A stretch of 64,000 bases of DNA from PALSA-350 sp963794165 (GCA_963794165.1 CAWCCT010000001.1:1-64000), one strand, 5' to 3'; counted from the first letter of the stretch, positions 9,155-17,595 are shown. Notes: a model not told the origin generated them from the letters alone. Program-made: numbers and translations.

Positions 9155-9296
9155 AGATAGCTTGTTAGCTATAGCATATGACAGATGAATGACGGTTTCG
9201 ATTCACGGATGTCGGATGAGGGATTAACCGCGCCACGGGACCATGGGTGGTATACCGGTCAGTTTTCTAGTCTACTTGCAAAAAACGTTAAGGTTC

Positions 9297-9343
9297 GTGG
9301 TATCCCACATCTCGCAAAAAACGAGCGAGATGTGGGGCACCCG
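9297..9343 (+). repeat. REP-like palindrome family R1, single copy
   Basis: Contains gtggtatcccacatctcgc, an A-rich loop, then gagcgagatgtggggcacccg. The core arms cccacatctcgc and gcgagatgtggg form a hairpin. It lies upstream of the permease gene and is the only unpaired R1 copy in the window. Confidence 0.85.
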
Positions 9344-9407
9344 TGGTTCCGTGGTGGGGAGAGATCCCAAAGAGTCTCCTTGAGAGTTGGTGAGAAAAAT
9401 CCCAAAC

Positions 9408-10838
9408 ATGGCTAAGGACGAGGGGCTGGTTCGGGGTATTGGGCTGCGGGGCGCTATTTCGCTGAACATGATCAATATGATCGGCGTGGGGCCCTTCGTT
9501 ACCCTGCCGCTGATCGTTTTGGCCATGCACGGACCTCCCGCCATCCTGGGATGGATACTGGGCGCGGTGCTGGCTGCGTGCGACGGATTGGTGTGGGCAG
9601 AATTGGGCGCGGCCATGCCCAAGGCGGGCGGCTCCTATGAGTATTTGCGCACGATTTATGGATCGCGGCGCTGGGGGCGATTCCTCTCCTTTTTATATAT
9701 ATGGCAGGTTAGCTTCAGTGCACCCCTCTCCATCGCATCTGGATGCGTTGGGCTGGCTCAATATGCCGGTTACGTCTTTCCGGCGCTGCGCAAAGTGTAC
9801 TTTTCCTACCAGTTGCCTATACCAATTCCATTGGTGCACACGCTCCCGCTTACCATTCTGGTCGGACCCGGAACCGTGGTGGCGATGCTGTGCTGCGTGA
9901 TCGCCGCGGCCCTGCTGTATCGCAACATACAGAGTGTGACCCGATTCTCGGCGCTGCTGTGGTTCGGCGTCATGGGCACCATGATGACCGTGATCCTTAC
10001 CGGGTTGCTGCACTTTCACCCCCACCTGGCCTTCGGATTCCCTGCGGGCGCGTTTCAGCTGTCGGGCGGATTCTTTACCGGGCTGGGCGCCGCGTTGCTG
10101 ATCGCTACCTACGATTACTGGGGCGCGTACAACATAAACTTTCTGGGCGCCGAAGTGCGGGACCCAGGGAGGACTATCCCCTTAGCAATTGTGTGGTCGG
10201 TAGGGCTGGTGGGGGCGCTGTACATGCTGATGAATACCAGCGTACTGGGCACCATGCCATGGCAGGAACTTATCGGACAGGGGGGCACGAATGCGCGGCT
10301 CTCAGTGGCGGCGGTGGTGGTCCAACGGTCGTATGGCGCGTTCGCGGGACAGATAGTGGCGCTGCTGGTAGTGTGGACGGCGTTCGCATCGGTCTATGCG
10401 CTTTTACTCGGCTACTCCCGTGTGCCGTATGCCGCAGCGCTGGATGATAACTACTTCCGTATTTTCGCCCACGTGCACCCGCGGCACCGCATTCCCAGCA
10501 TTTCCCTGCTCATGCTGGCCGGGGTCTCGATGCTGTTCTGCGTGCTGCAACTGGTTGATTTGGTGGCGGCGCTGGTGGTGATCAGGATCCTGCTGCAGTT
10601 TCTGCTGCAGCAGGTGGGAGTCATGGTCTTGCGCCGGACCCAGCCGGATATGGAGAGACCATTCCGGATATGGCTCTACCCACTGCCACCGCTGGTGGCC
10701 ATCGCGGGATTTCTCTACATATTGTTCTCTCGGCCACACTTTGCGCGCGAGTTATTCTTCGCCATGGTCGTGGTGCTGACTGGAACAGCGACTTATCTGC
10801 TGCGCGCGTCGCGGCGGCGAGAGTGGCCGTTCGCCTAA
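9408..10838 (+). CDS. APC superfamily amino acid permease
   Basis: An inner-membrane transporter of 476 residues with about 12 hydrophobic segments. The first segment carries the unwound-helix glycine motif of APC transporters (ISLNMINMIGVGPFVTLP), followed by GAAMPKAGGSYEYL, typical of amino acid/polyamine antiporters. ATG 9408 (MAKDEG) is used. An in-frame TTG at 9387 would add seven residues, and neither has a strong ribosome site. The 3' end overlaps the convergent small gene by 4 bp. The substrate cannot be told from sequence. Confidence 0.88.
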   Translation: MAKDEGLVRGIGLRGAISLNMINMIGVGPFVTLPLIVLAMHGPPAILGWILGAVLAACDGLVWAELGAAMPKAGGSYEYLRTIYGSRRWGRFLSFLYIWQVSFSAPLSIASGCVGLAQYAGYVFPALRKVYFSYQLPIPIPLVHTLPLTILVGPGTVVAMLCCVIAAALLYRNIQSVTRFSALLWFGVMGTMMTVILTGLLHFHPHLAFGFPAGAFQLSGGFFTGLGAALLIATYDYWGAYNINFLGAEVRDPGRTIPLAIVWSVGLVGALYMLMNTSVLGTMPWQELIGQGGTNARLSVAAVVVQRSYGAFAGQIVALLVVWTAFASVYALLLGYSRVPYAAALDDNYFRIFAHVHPRHRIPSISLLMLAGVSMLFCVLQLVDLVAALVVIRILLQFLLQQVGVMVLRRTQPDMERPFRIWLYPLPPLVAIAGFLYILFSRPHFARELFFAMVVVLTGTATYLLRASRRREWPFA

Positions 10839-11080
10839 CGTTTTTCTTTGGCGCGCTTTTGCTTAGCCCAGCGGAGCTTCTGGGCAGCGGCGATTCTCGC
10901 TCTGCCTTCGGGGGAGATAACCCGCTTGGCACGCACTGCCCTCGGTTTGGGAGCAGCCAATCCGCTCTTACGGGGACTGCGGGCGACCTTGCCCACGGTG
11001 GTCCCGGCGACCAGGTCGCGGGCTTCTGTTAAACGGTTAATCTCGGCGTCTATGTGGAGGAGTATCTCTTCGATGGTCAT
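10835..11080 (-). CDS. Small basic protein, three-member paralogue family (copy 1)
   Basis: An 81-residue basic protein. The N-terminal helix (TIEEILLHIDAEINRLTEA) resembles a short coiled coil. An Arg/Lys/Pro-rich linker follows, and then the C-terminal motif ISPEGRARIAAAQKLRWAKQ. The same plan is seen at 30484-30714 and 43031-43270. The C-terminal motif recalls nucleic-acid-binding modular motifs such as NUMOD3, which suggests DNA or RNA contact, but the function is not established. The start is ATG. Confidence 0.7.
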   Translation of the reverse strand: MTIEEILLHIDAEINRLTEARDLVAGTTVGKVARSPRKSGLAAPKPRAVRAKRVISPEGRARIAAAQKLRWAKQKRAKEKR

Positions 11081-11161
11081 GGGATCTTAGTGTATCTCAA
11101 CTTAGGTCCCAACACGCAAGAGGAAAGAGACTGAACTTTTTTCAGGCGGCCAACAAACGGG

Positions 11162-11554
11162 TTAGGAGTCGTCGTCCAGCAAAGGATCGCATCGCCATTC
11201 GACAATCTCGACCCGGGACGCTGGAATGTGGACCTCGTCAGTGGCGGGTACGATCCTTGCGGGTAAGATACGCGTGCCCATGACTACGCGGCGGCACACC
11301 TTAGCACGAGGAGCAAAAACCGCCAAGGTTACCTGCTCGCTGAACTGCCGGGACACGGTAATGTTGTTTTCGTCATAGACCTTGTTGCATTGACCAAAAG
11401 CCCGGGCCATTTCGGCAAGCGTTCTGCGCGCGGATCGGCCCCATACATACATGTTCAAGGTCAAGTGCATTCCGTCGTACCAGGCGCCAGGATTCTGCTC
11501 ATAGAAGTTGGCGACCGCGCGGAGGCCCGCGATGAATTGGCGACGACGCTCCAT
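11162..11554 (-). CDS. Hypothetical phage-region protein
   Basis: A 130-residue protein of unknown function. Start ATG 11554 (MERRRQFIAGLRAV) has AGGAGG upstream; the longer frame to 11656 would run over the preceding small gene. It has a helical N-terminus and a basic middle (WGRSARRTLAEMARAFGQC). It is the last of three leftward genes with overlapping or 2-bp junctions, so probably translationally coupled. This leftward operon is divergent from the replication-type genes at 12224, as expected of a phage regulatory or early left arm. Confidence 0.6.
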   Translation of the reverse strand: MERRRQFIAGLRAVANFYEQNPGAWYDGMHLTLNMYVWGRSARRTLAEMARAFGQCNKVYDENNITVSRQFSEQVTLAVFAPRAKVCRRVVMGTRILPARIVPATDEVHIPASRVEIVEWRCDPLLDDDS

Positions 11555-11556
11555 GT

Positions 11557-11688
11557 TCAATGGATCCTCCTGCCGGCCGCCTCGGGGCCGAATTTGTTTT
11601 GCAATGCCTGGACCAGCTGTGCGGCGCGACGGGAGGCACAGACAGCGCAGCGACACAAAGGAGGGCCGGCAAGAGAATCAAGGCTCAT
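11557..11688 (-). CDS. Small CxxC protein in the phage region
   Basis: A 43-residue open frame starting MSLDSLAGP, with one CxxC pair (CAVC) preceded by another cysteine (CRC), possibly a small zinc ribbon. Its ATG overlaps the end of the upstream gene by 11 bp, and its stop is 2 bp from the next start. The tight packing is the main support; no family was recognised. Confidence 0.45.
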   Translation of the reverse strand: MSLDSLAGPPLCRCAVCASRRAAQLVQALQNKFGPEAAGRRIH

Positions 11689-11887
11689 GTAGCCTCTTCT
11701 GCTCCCGGTTCCAACGATGACGGGCTTGCGACCATCGGGCACGCGCGGTTTCGCAGTTGAAATTAAGACCGCAGTTTCCACCCACGCGGCAGTCGCCTGC
11801 GCCGGTGCTCTCGAAGGGCGGCTGGGGAGACCAGGCGAGGGATCGCTGTTCATCTGTAAACAATAGGTCAGCATGATTGTCGTCCAT
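11678..11887 (-). CDS. Small hypothetical protein in the phage region
   Basis: A 69-residue frame starting MDDNHADLLF. It has two cysteines (C33, C39) and an Arg-rich C-terminus with RARWSQARHRWNREQKR, so nucleic-acid binding is possible. It is the first gene of the leftward three-gene operon and lies next to the inverted-repeat control region at 11970-12085. No recognised family. Confidence 0.5.
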   Translation of the reverse strand: MDDNHADLLFTDEQRSLAWSPQPPFESTGAGDCRVGGNCGLNFNCETARARWSQARHRWNREQKRLHEP

Positions 11888-11969
11888 GGTTGTTTGAAAG
11901 GGGGAGAAGGCTAACTGCTACTTTGAGCTTGCTGGCTGGCTTCGTTTCCGTCAAGGACGGAAGCCATAA

Positions 11970-12085
11970 TGATGAGGAATCAGGGGTAGTAAACTAATAG
12001 TAACTGCCACGGTTTTTATAGGCTGGTTAGGTAGCGCAGGTCACCGATAGTTACTTCGAGTTAACTACCCCTTTTCCCTCATGAT
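11970..12085. promoter_or_regulatory. Divergent operator: long inverted repeat
   Basis: Left arm atgaggaatcaggggtagta (from about 11973) and aact..agtaact (to 12005) is mirrored by the right arm agttact..agtt to actacccc and ctcatgat (12049-12083). The core 23-bp arms agree at most positions (ggggtagt[a/t]aact...agtaact). It lies between the leftward operon (starting 11887) and the rightward DUF1376 gene (12224), as a phage repressor or activator site would. The binding protein is not identified. Confidence 0.6.
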
Positions 12086-12223
12086 TCTGGGCCAGAGGGA
12101 TTGCCGCCTGCGGGTGGCGCATGCCATCTTTATGTTGTCAGGCGTTATCGGCAAGCGGAGTAAGACAACCAGGTGAGAGGAATCTATGAGGCTTCACGGG
12201 CATAGCACGACCATTCCCAGACT

Positions 12224-13345
12224 TTGAGCGCGGGCAAGGCCGACATCTGGATGCCGGTTTACATCGGCGACTACCTGGCCGACACCATGCACCTGAATAC
12301 GGAACAGCATGGGGCCTATCTCTTACTGCTCTTCCATCTGTGGCGGCGCGGCGTACTGCACGACGATGACGTGATGCTGGCCAAGGTTACGGGGCTCGAC
12401 AAGAGCGCCTGGAGCAGGGCACGGCTGGTGCTGGCGGAGTTCTTCGAGATCCACGATGGACTCTGGCATCATGGACGGGTGGAGCGGGAAAGAATCCGCG
12501 TCGCAGCGAAGCAGCAATCCAAGTCAAACAAAGCAAAATTAGCGGCCTCCAGCAGATGGAGCAAACAGCCATTGCTGCTCACAATGGGCGAGGCGGGCGA
12601 TGCTTCAGGCATTGCTTCAAGCAATGCTTCAAGCAATGCTTGCGCTATGCCTGGCGATGCCAAGTCAGAACCAGAACCAGAACCAGAGTTAGAAAGAACA
12701 TTTCTTTCCGAAGGTAAACCTTCGGAGAAACGTGGCATAGATTCACGGCATACTCCTTTTCGAGCACTCCTGAGCGAGTACTGGCAGGCAAAGAACCATG
12801 CATCCCCTGAGATGCCGTGGCAGGGACGGGATGCCAAAGCGCTCAGTGACTTTCTTGCGGCCAGCCCGCAGCTAAGCGAAACACAGTTTCGGCAGATGTT
12901 AGGCAATCGAGCGAAGTCAGCTGTCGCTCATGGCGACCGCGTGTACCTCTGGATTGGCAATTTGACCCGCTTTCAGGAAGAAATCACGGTTTACAACAAG
13001 CCGGCTTCGGCAGGTGGAGGCTATGCAAGCAGAGCAGAAATCAATCGTAACAGCGTCGTCAGCGCCGTTGATCGAGCGCTCACGCTGGCTCGAGAACACG
13101 CTGATCGAGCTGGGAAAGCTGGCCCTGAGCAGACAGCTTTCGATGACGCCGGAATGCCTCTTGCTGATGGCACAGGACCTGATGGATGTGCCGTGGCTCT
13201 ATCTGGAGCCGGTTATCACGGGATGGCGGCGGGGAACGTTGCGGATGGGCAAACCGGAACAGATGGACCGCTTCCCTACTGTCCGCCAGCTGCGGGTTCA
13301 GGCGAAGCTCGTCGAGTTGGAGAGCCGGAGGTGATCGCATGTTGA
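12224..13345 (+). CDS. DUF1376 (YdaU-like) phage replication-region protein
   Basis: A 373-residue protein. Residues 7-90 (WMPVYIGDYLADTMHLNTEQHGAYL, continuing to the WHHGRVERER part) match the DUF1376/YdaU domain found next to phage replication genes. A linker rich in Ala/Ser and then repeating Glu-Pro (ASSNASSNACAM, EPEPEPELE) precedes a helical domain ending near residue 265. The start given is TTG 12224; an ATG at 12251 (MPVYIGDY) is an alternative. Its last roughly 105 codons overlap another coding frame (13023-13334), so the true C-terminus or the need for overlap is open. Confidence 0.75.
   Translation: MSAGKADIWMPVYIGDYLADTMHLNTEQHGAYLLLLFHLWRRGVLHDDDVMLAKVTGLDKSAWSRARLVLAEFFEIHDGLWHHGRVERERIRVAAKQQSKSNKAKLAASSRWSKQPLLLTMGEAGDASGIASSNASSNACAMPGDAKSEPEPEPELERTFLSEGKPSEKRGIDSRHTPFRALLSEYWQAKNHASPEMPWQGRDAKALSDFLAASPQLSETQFRQMLGNRAKSAVAHGDRVYLWIGNLTRFQEEITVYNKPASAGGGYASRAEINRNSVVSAVDRALTLAREHADRAGKAGPEQTAFDDAGMPLADGTGPDGCAVALSGAGYHGMAAGNVADGQTGTDGPLPYCPPAAGSGEARRVGEPEVIAC
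13023..13334 (+). CDS. Hypothetical phage replication-type protein, overlapping frame
   Basis: A 103-residue protein in a different frame, inside the 3' part of the DUF1376 gene. The sequence looks protein-like: MTPECLLLMAQDLMDVP, then VITGWRRG and FPTVRQLR. This is the pattern of small phage proteins related to helicase-loader accessory or YdaU partners, in which a helical unit is followed by FPxxxxIR. GGAGG lies 3-4 bp before ATG 13023; GTG 13014 is an alternative. Its stop lies in the ribosome site of the next gene, suggesting coupling. Confidence 0.55.
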   Translation: MQAEQKSIVTASSAPLIERSRWLENTLIELGKLALSRQLSMTPECLLLMAQDLMDVPWLYLEPVITGWRRGTLRMGKPEQMDRFPTVRQLRVQAKLVELESRR

Positions 13346-14013
13346 ACGACGTTAGCGCAGATGTGTATGCGGAGATCTTCGCCGTTGTACGGGACAGCTC
13401 CGATTTGCCGCACGCTATTGCCAGAGCAGTCCGGCAGTTGCGCGAGGCGATGGAGAAGGAGGACAACTGCGCGGTGACAGCGGCGCATGTTCGCAACCTG
13501 AGGGAGATCGACCCGGCCGCACTGGCGACAGCCTACGCGCTGGCGGAGAGAACCTGCACTTATTGGCCAACGCCGGGGCAGATACGAGAACTAGCCGGAT
13601 GGTCGGAGGAGAGCAAAAGCCGGGCTGCCCTGCAGTGGGTTTTCACGTACCTGGAAAAGCATGGCGTGGAAGGGCGCGCGCGAGGCGGTGGAGTCAGGTT
13701 CGGCGAGGATGAGACCGGACGCAGAGTGCTGCTGGAATCGGAAGTGGTGATTCCGGCGCCTGCGATACCGGCGGAGATAGAAGCTACCCTCGCTGCCCTG
13801 GGCAACGGAACGGTGAAGCAGGGTCTGCGGTATGTAAGTCAACATCCAGTAGCCAAAGGCTGGGACAACTTTAACGGTGACGCAGCGTCGAGGACAGCTG
13901 AGCGCATAGAAGCGCAATGGGTTCGATGTTCCCTGCACACCATGCGCACGGGCCGGAAGATTTCTGATTCGGTCAAACCACCCACTACTCCCCCCCAACG
14001 GAGGACGCAATGA
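13339..14013 (+). CDS. Hypothetical phage protein, replication module
   Basis: A 224-residue protein. ATG 13339 (MLNDVSADVY) has GGAGG seven bases upstream; the longer frame to 13186 would overlap two other genes. The helical N-terminal region includes ALAERTCTYWPTPGQIREL, a pattern common in phage replication-module proteins. The C-terminal part is proline- and threonine-rich (KPPTTPPQRRTQ). It overlaps the next gene by 4 bp (ATGA). No catalytic motif is visible. Confidence 0.6.
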   Translation: MLNDVSADVYAEIFAVVRDSSDLPHAIARAVRQLREAMEKEDNCAVTAAHVRNLREIDPAALATAYALAERTCTYWPTPGQIRELAGWSEESKSRAALQWVFTYLEKHGVEGRARGGGVRFGEDETGRRVLLESEVVIPAPAIPAEIEATLAALGNGTVKQGLRYVSQHPVAKGWDNFNGDAASRTAERIEAQWVRCSLHTMRTGRKISDSVKPPTTPPQRRTQ

Positions 14014-14345
14014 CAGCTGAACTATTTTCCATGCCGGGGCTTTACTCGACGGGCCCGGCATATCCGCCGACACAACCCAGGATGCGCAACTTAGGGAGCG
14101 CCATCTTCCTGGCTGCGATCGTAGATTACCGCAGCGTGGACCAGGAGGCACATGACCACGCGGAACTGTTTCTCTATCCGCAGACGCAGGATTGGCAGGA
14201 CCACTATGACTGGGCGGTCGCACTGTTCGAGGGACTGAACCCCGAGTGGCTGCGGGATGCACTGGATCGATCCAGGCTTAAGTGGGATGGAGAGCGGTCT
14301 GTACGCATGCGGACGCTGCGGGCATCGGGGAAGAATTTGAACTAA
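14010..14345 (+). CDS. Hypothetical phage protein
   Basis: A 111-residue acidic, aromatic-rich protein (HAELFLYPQTQDWQDHYDWA), starting at an ATGA overlap with the preceding gene. The pattern of W/Y residues followed by FEGLNPEWLRDALDRS suggests a small globular helical protein. Part of the rightward early operon; no family recognised. Confidence 0.6.
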   Translation: MTAELFSMPGLYSTGPAYPPTQPRMRNLGSAIFLAAIVDYRSVDQEAHDHAELFLYPQTQDWQDHYDWAVALFEGLNPEWLRDALDRSRLKWDGERSVRMRTLRASGKNLN

Positions 14346-14358
14346 TAGGGGGCAAGGT

Positions 14359-14583
14359 ATGAGGGGACTCAGGTTTTCTTCTGGACTGGTTTCGTTGGTG
14401 TTCAGCAGGCGCGCACGACGGGCTGTGCGTGGGGTGGGTTTGTTACGGCGGAGTCACCAACATTTGGTGTTGATGGCAGTGCTGGAGGGCTCGCGCGCGG
14501 TTCCGGGACCGTATTACGAAGCGTATCTGGATGCACTCGAGATCCTGGGCGCGCGTGCATTGTTGGTAGCAAAGACACTTTAA
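14359..14583 (+). CDS. Small basic hypothetical phage protein
   Basis: A 74-residue protein with an Arg-rich N-terminal half (SRRARRAVRGVGLLRRS) and a helical C-terminal half. It is preceded by AGGGGGCAAGGT before the ATG. It follows the previous gene by 13 bp and precedes the next by 16 bp, so it belongs to the same operon. Function unknown. Confidence 0.5.
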   Translation: MRGLRFSSGLVSLVFSRRARRAVRGVGLLRRSHQHLVLMAVLEGSRAVPGPYYEAYLDALEILGARALLVAKTL

Positions 14584-14599
14584 CGTGAGGAGAACATGT

Positions 14600-14818
14600 A
14601 TGTCCGATGAGCCGAGCCCGAGCGAATTTCTTATCTCCAAGATGGAGGGGATGGACGATGTTATCCAGGTTTTGATCGTCACCCGGACGGAAGAGGGCGA
14701 GATTAGCTACGACAGTTGCGGTCAGATAGCGGCCGATACGTTGGGGATGATCGAGTTCGTCCGGGTCGCCGCCGCGGAACATTTGCGGCGGGAGTTGTAT
14801 GACGAGGACGTGGATTGA
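14600..14818 (+). CDS. Small acidic hypothetical phage protein
   Basis: A 72-residue acidic protein (MSDEPSPSEFLISKMEG to HLRRELYDEDVD). I chose ATG 14600 because GAGGAG lies at the right distance; an in-frame GTG at 14585 would add five residues. It is the last gene before the repeat-rich stretch and the sigma factor gene. Function unknown. Confidence 0.55.
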   Translation: MSDEPSPSEFLISKMEGMDDVIQVLIVTRTEEGEISYDSCGQIAADTLGMIEFVRVAAAEHLRRELYDEDVD

Positions 14819-14848
14819 TGGTGCGTTTGTTGAGGGTGGAGTGAGACT

Positions 14849-15013
14849 GCAGATCCCTCGGCTTCGCTCGGGATGACAAAGGGGGGAGTAGGGATTTAAG
14901 GGACGTTTGTTGGCCGTTGAGAAGACCGCAGGTCCCTCCACTGCGCTTCCACGGCACGCCGGGACAGGTCGCTCCGGTCCCACGGCACGCCGGGGCAGGC
15001 GGGATGACAAGTC
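14849..15013. repeat. Imperfect repeats of the 'gatccctcggcttcgctcgggatgaca' type
   Basis: Two related units are seen: cagatccctcggcttcgctc with gggatgacaa (about 14849-14881), and caggtccctccactgcg with gggatgacaa (about 14930-15010). Inside the second is a doubled tccacggcacgccggg / cccacggcacgccgggg. Such elements are dispersed in many bacterial genomes. They separate the early phage genes from the sigma factor. Confidence 0.6.
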
Positions 15014-15064
15014 ATGTTGGTGGCTTTTGGAAGAGAACTTAAATGCGGTTTCACAGGAGCAAGT

Positions 15065-15613
15065 ATGGATGAGACCGAATTGATTGCTGCGGCACGGATG
15101 GGGAATCAAGATGCTTTTGCTCAGCTCTACCGGCAGCATGCCCGGTATGTCAGGGCTATCGGACGGTCTATCCTTGGTGCGGAAGAGTCAGAGGATATGT
15201 GCCAGGATACTTTCCTGCTGGCGTTTACTCGACTCGATCGCTTCGAAGAGAAATGCCCGTTTCGAAGCTGGATCACACGCATCGCCATCAACCGGTGCCT
15301 GGTGCGGCTTCGCAAAGGACGACAGGCCAGCAACGTCGAGTCGCACCTGGTTCAGATGGATCGGGAAATGGCTGAGGAGGCTCTCGATCGCGTCTTCTTC
15401 GCCAGCAAAGATAGGCAACTCGAAAGCGTACCGGCACGGCTGGACCTGAAGAGGCTGCTGCAGACGCTTAAGCCCGGGCAGCGCCGGATTCTGGAGATGG
15501 CCTACGTTGAAGATATGCCGTACCAGGAGATCGCAGAGGTGCTGGGTATCCCCGTCAAGGCTGTGATCAGCAGAGTTTTCCGCGCCAAACAAATAGTGAA
15601 AAAAAACAATTAG
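15065..15613 (+). CDS. RNA polymerase sigma factor, ECF/sigma-70 type, in the phage region
   Basis: A 182-residue sigma factor. Region 2 is at about 18-85: LYRQHARYVRAIGRSILG, then EDMCQDTFLLAF and FRSWITRIAINRC. Region 4 is at about 130-178 (LKPGQRRILEMAYVEDMPYQEIAEVLGIP). ATG 15065 has GGAGC seven bases upstream; the longer frame from 15014 is unlikely. It lies between the replication-type genes and the long rightward block of fibre and packaging genes. It could therefore direct late transcription, an inference from position only. No anti-sigma gene is adjacent. Confidence 0.88.
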   Translation: MDETELIAAARMGNQDAFAQLYRQHARYVRAIGRSILGAEESEDMCQDTFLLAFTRLDRFEEKCPFRSWITRIAINRCLVRLRKGRQASNVESHLVQMDREMAEEALDRVFFASKDRQLESVPARLDLKRLLQTLKPGQRRILEMAYVEDMPYQEIAEVLGIPVKAVISRVFRAKQIVKKNN

Positions 15614-15744
15614 CGAGCGTAAGGTTTCCAGGCATTTGGAATCTATATAAGTACACAGATCAGAAGATAAGCGCTCGTCCGCTTGCTTCTTATTGCGCTC
15701 CCAGCGCGCAGAGACCTTGGGACTAAGAGACGAGATGGAGGCCT

Positions 15745-16020
15745 ATGACTCCCAAGGTCTGCATCCTCAATGAGGATGATGCCCGTTCCTTTACCTATGG
15801 CGGTATCGCCCATAAGTGCTCAAGCAGACGCCACCACCATTACGGTAAAAGCAAAGTAGACACACTGGTGAAGGCCGGCGAGCTGGTATGGCTGGGCAAA
15901 CATAAAAAGGTCGCCACGTTCCGCAATGCACGGTCGTGGATCAAGACCTACTGCCGTAACCAATACGGCGAAGTGATTACTTGCGGTATGCAACTGGTAC
16001 GGGGCGGCGGCGGTTTCTGA
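15745..16020 (+). CDS. Small basic hypothetical protein
   Basis: A 91-residue protein rich in His, Lys and Cys (KCSSRRHHHYGKSKVDTLV, ends GGGGF). GGAGG precedes the ATG. The KVDTLVKAGELVWLG part resembles small phage DNA-associated proteins. It is the first gene after the sigma factor, and the 131-bp gap before it may hold a late promoter. Confidence 0.55.
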   Translation: MTPKVCILNEDDARSFTYGGIAHKCSSRRHHHYGKSKVDTLVKAGELVWLGKHKKVATFRNARSWIKTYCRNQYGEVITCGMQLVRGGGGF

Positions 16021-16025
16021 GCATC

Positions 16026-17506
16026 ATGAAAATACAAAAGCCTTCTTACCCTGATCATCGCTACGGCCACGGCGTATGGGGGCACCGTAACCGGAACACT
16101 TCTCGGACCTTCCGGCCTGCCCATCAAGAACGGTACGCTCAACTTCGGCCTGCAGCAGGCTGGCCTGATCGTGGGGACGGGCAGCGTGGTTCCCACTACG
16201 GCGTCGTGCTATACATCCAACGACGGCTCATTGGTTGGGCTACCTAACCCACTCACGTTGCCAAGTACTTCGATTACTTACGGCTCCGGGACGATGGCGG
16301 CGGGGATCTACTACGTCATGTTCACGTTCTATGACGCAGCCGGCAGCCGGACGCTCCCTTCACCGGAGTTGCAAGTTCAGCTCACCGGCACCGGCTCGCT
16401 GATTATCTCTCCGCCGGCTACGTTTCCCGCCAACGCCGCGGGTATTACCGTGTTCGTTGGAACGACGAGCGGGCGCAGAGACGGGGCAGGGCAACACCGT
16501 CGGGCCGACCCAGGTGTTTACACAGAATGAGACGCCGGTGACTACGGCCACCGCGCTGCCAGCTACGAATGCGTCGGCTTGCAGCATCGCATTCAATGAC
16601 ACCATTATTCCTTACTCCGGCTACAACGTATCGCTGGTTTCCTCCAGCGGCAACGCTTACCCTGGGTGGCCGCAGGCCTGGCAGTTGAATGGCGGCTTGA
16701 ACGGGACGGTCAATATTTCGAACGGCGCACCACTTTGGAATGGCACCATCCTCTACCCGCAGCCGATTCTGTCACAGCCTCTGAATCATGGGCCGCAAAG
16801 CATCTCCGGCCTGTTGGATATGAGCGGTTACAAGATCCAGAACACGGGCGGTATCGGTGTCGGCATCGTTCCTGTTTGGGGCGTGGATGTGATTGGGTAC
16901 ATCAACAACACACTGGGGTACCTGGTGAATGGGAACGGAGGAACTGCGGGGCAATGCCTGGTGTCGAACGGCAACTCGTTTCTTCCGGGGAGCTGCGGAA
17001 GCCTGCCCACGGTTTACTACCAGCACGTGCAAAGCAACGGGTCGCTGCTGCCGCAGGAGCCGTTTATCAACTTCACCCCACGATTTGCAGCAGTGGATAA
17101 CGCCGGGGCCACGCGGACGGATGTGGACCTAGCCACGACCGCAGTCACGGCGGGCGCTTACACCAACCCCAACATTACGGTCGATGCTTACGGCAGAGTC
17201 ACCGCGGCCACTAACGGCACTACGGTTCCCGCCATTCAGGGGCTGGTGATCAACTCGGGGATTTGTACTACCGGCAGCGCGGCTTTCTCAACTTGCAGCA
17301 TGAGCGAAACATGGCCTACGGCGTTTATCAATAGTGCGTATGCGCTCACGTGCACGCCGTCTTCGCCTACCGGGGTTACGCTGAGCACGATTTACTTCAG
17401 TGCCAAGACGGCTTCGGGGTTCACGCTCAATATCCAGAATGCGGATTCCAGTGGGGCGAACCCAATTAGCTTGTCGGAAATCGATTGCATCGGGATGCAT
17501 CCGTAG
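16026..17506 (+). pseudogene. Secreted fibre-like protein gene with two frameshifts
   Basis: Three frames together give one protein of about 490 residues. The start ATG 16026 is followed by four A's; removing one gives a signal peptide (MKYKSLLTLIIATATAYGG) that runs into GTVTGTLLGPSGLPIKNG. The second shift lies near 16470, where ...FVGTTSG continues as AETGQGNTVGPTQVF in the next frame. The rest is Gly/Asn/Thr-rich, beta-like sequence with YGRVTAATNGT and a Cys-containing C-terminal domain, in the style of phage tail fibres. It could be a real pseudogene, two sequencing errors, or phase-variable. Confidence 0.6.
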
Positions 17507-17525
17507 GGGCTATGGGCACTTGCGC

Positions 17526-17595
17526 AGGGGCTAAAGCCCTAATCTTTGTTCGGCGTTTACGGCCCGACTAAAGTCGGGCCCTGATACAAAGCATC
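17526..17595 (+). repeat. Interspersed repeat family A, intact copy
   Basis: aggggctaaagccc, a spacer, then ggcccgactaaagtcgggcc and ctgatacaaagcatcg. This is the best reference for reconstructing the target of the intron at 225-1044. It lies between the fibre-like gene and the tail-spike-like gene. Confidence 0.8.

Noticed and set aside
9272..9622. Open frames across R1 palindromes, for example here and at 24602-24903 and 41490-42037
   Set aside because: The encoded peptides are the same palindrome read in different frames (PTSREKRARCG, HISRKTSEMWG); they are repeat shadows.
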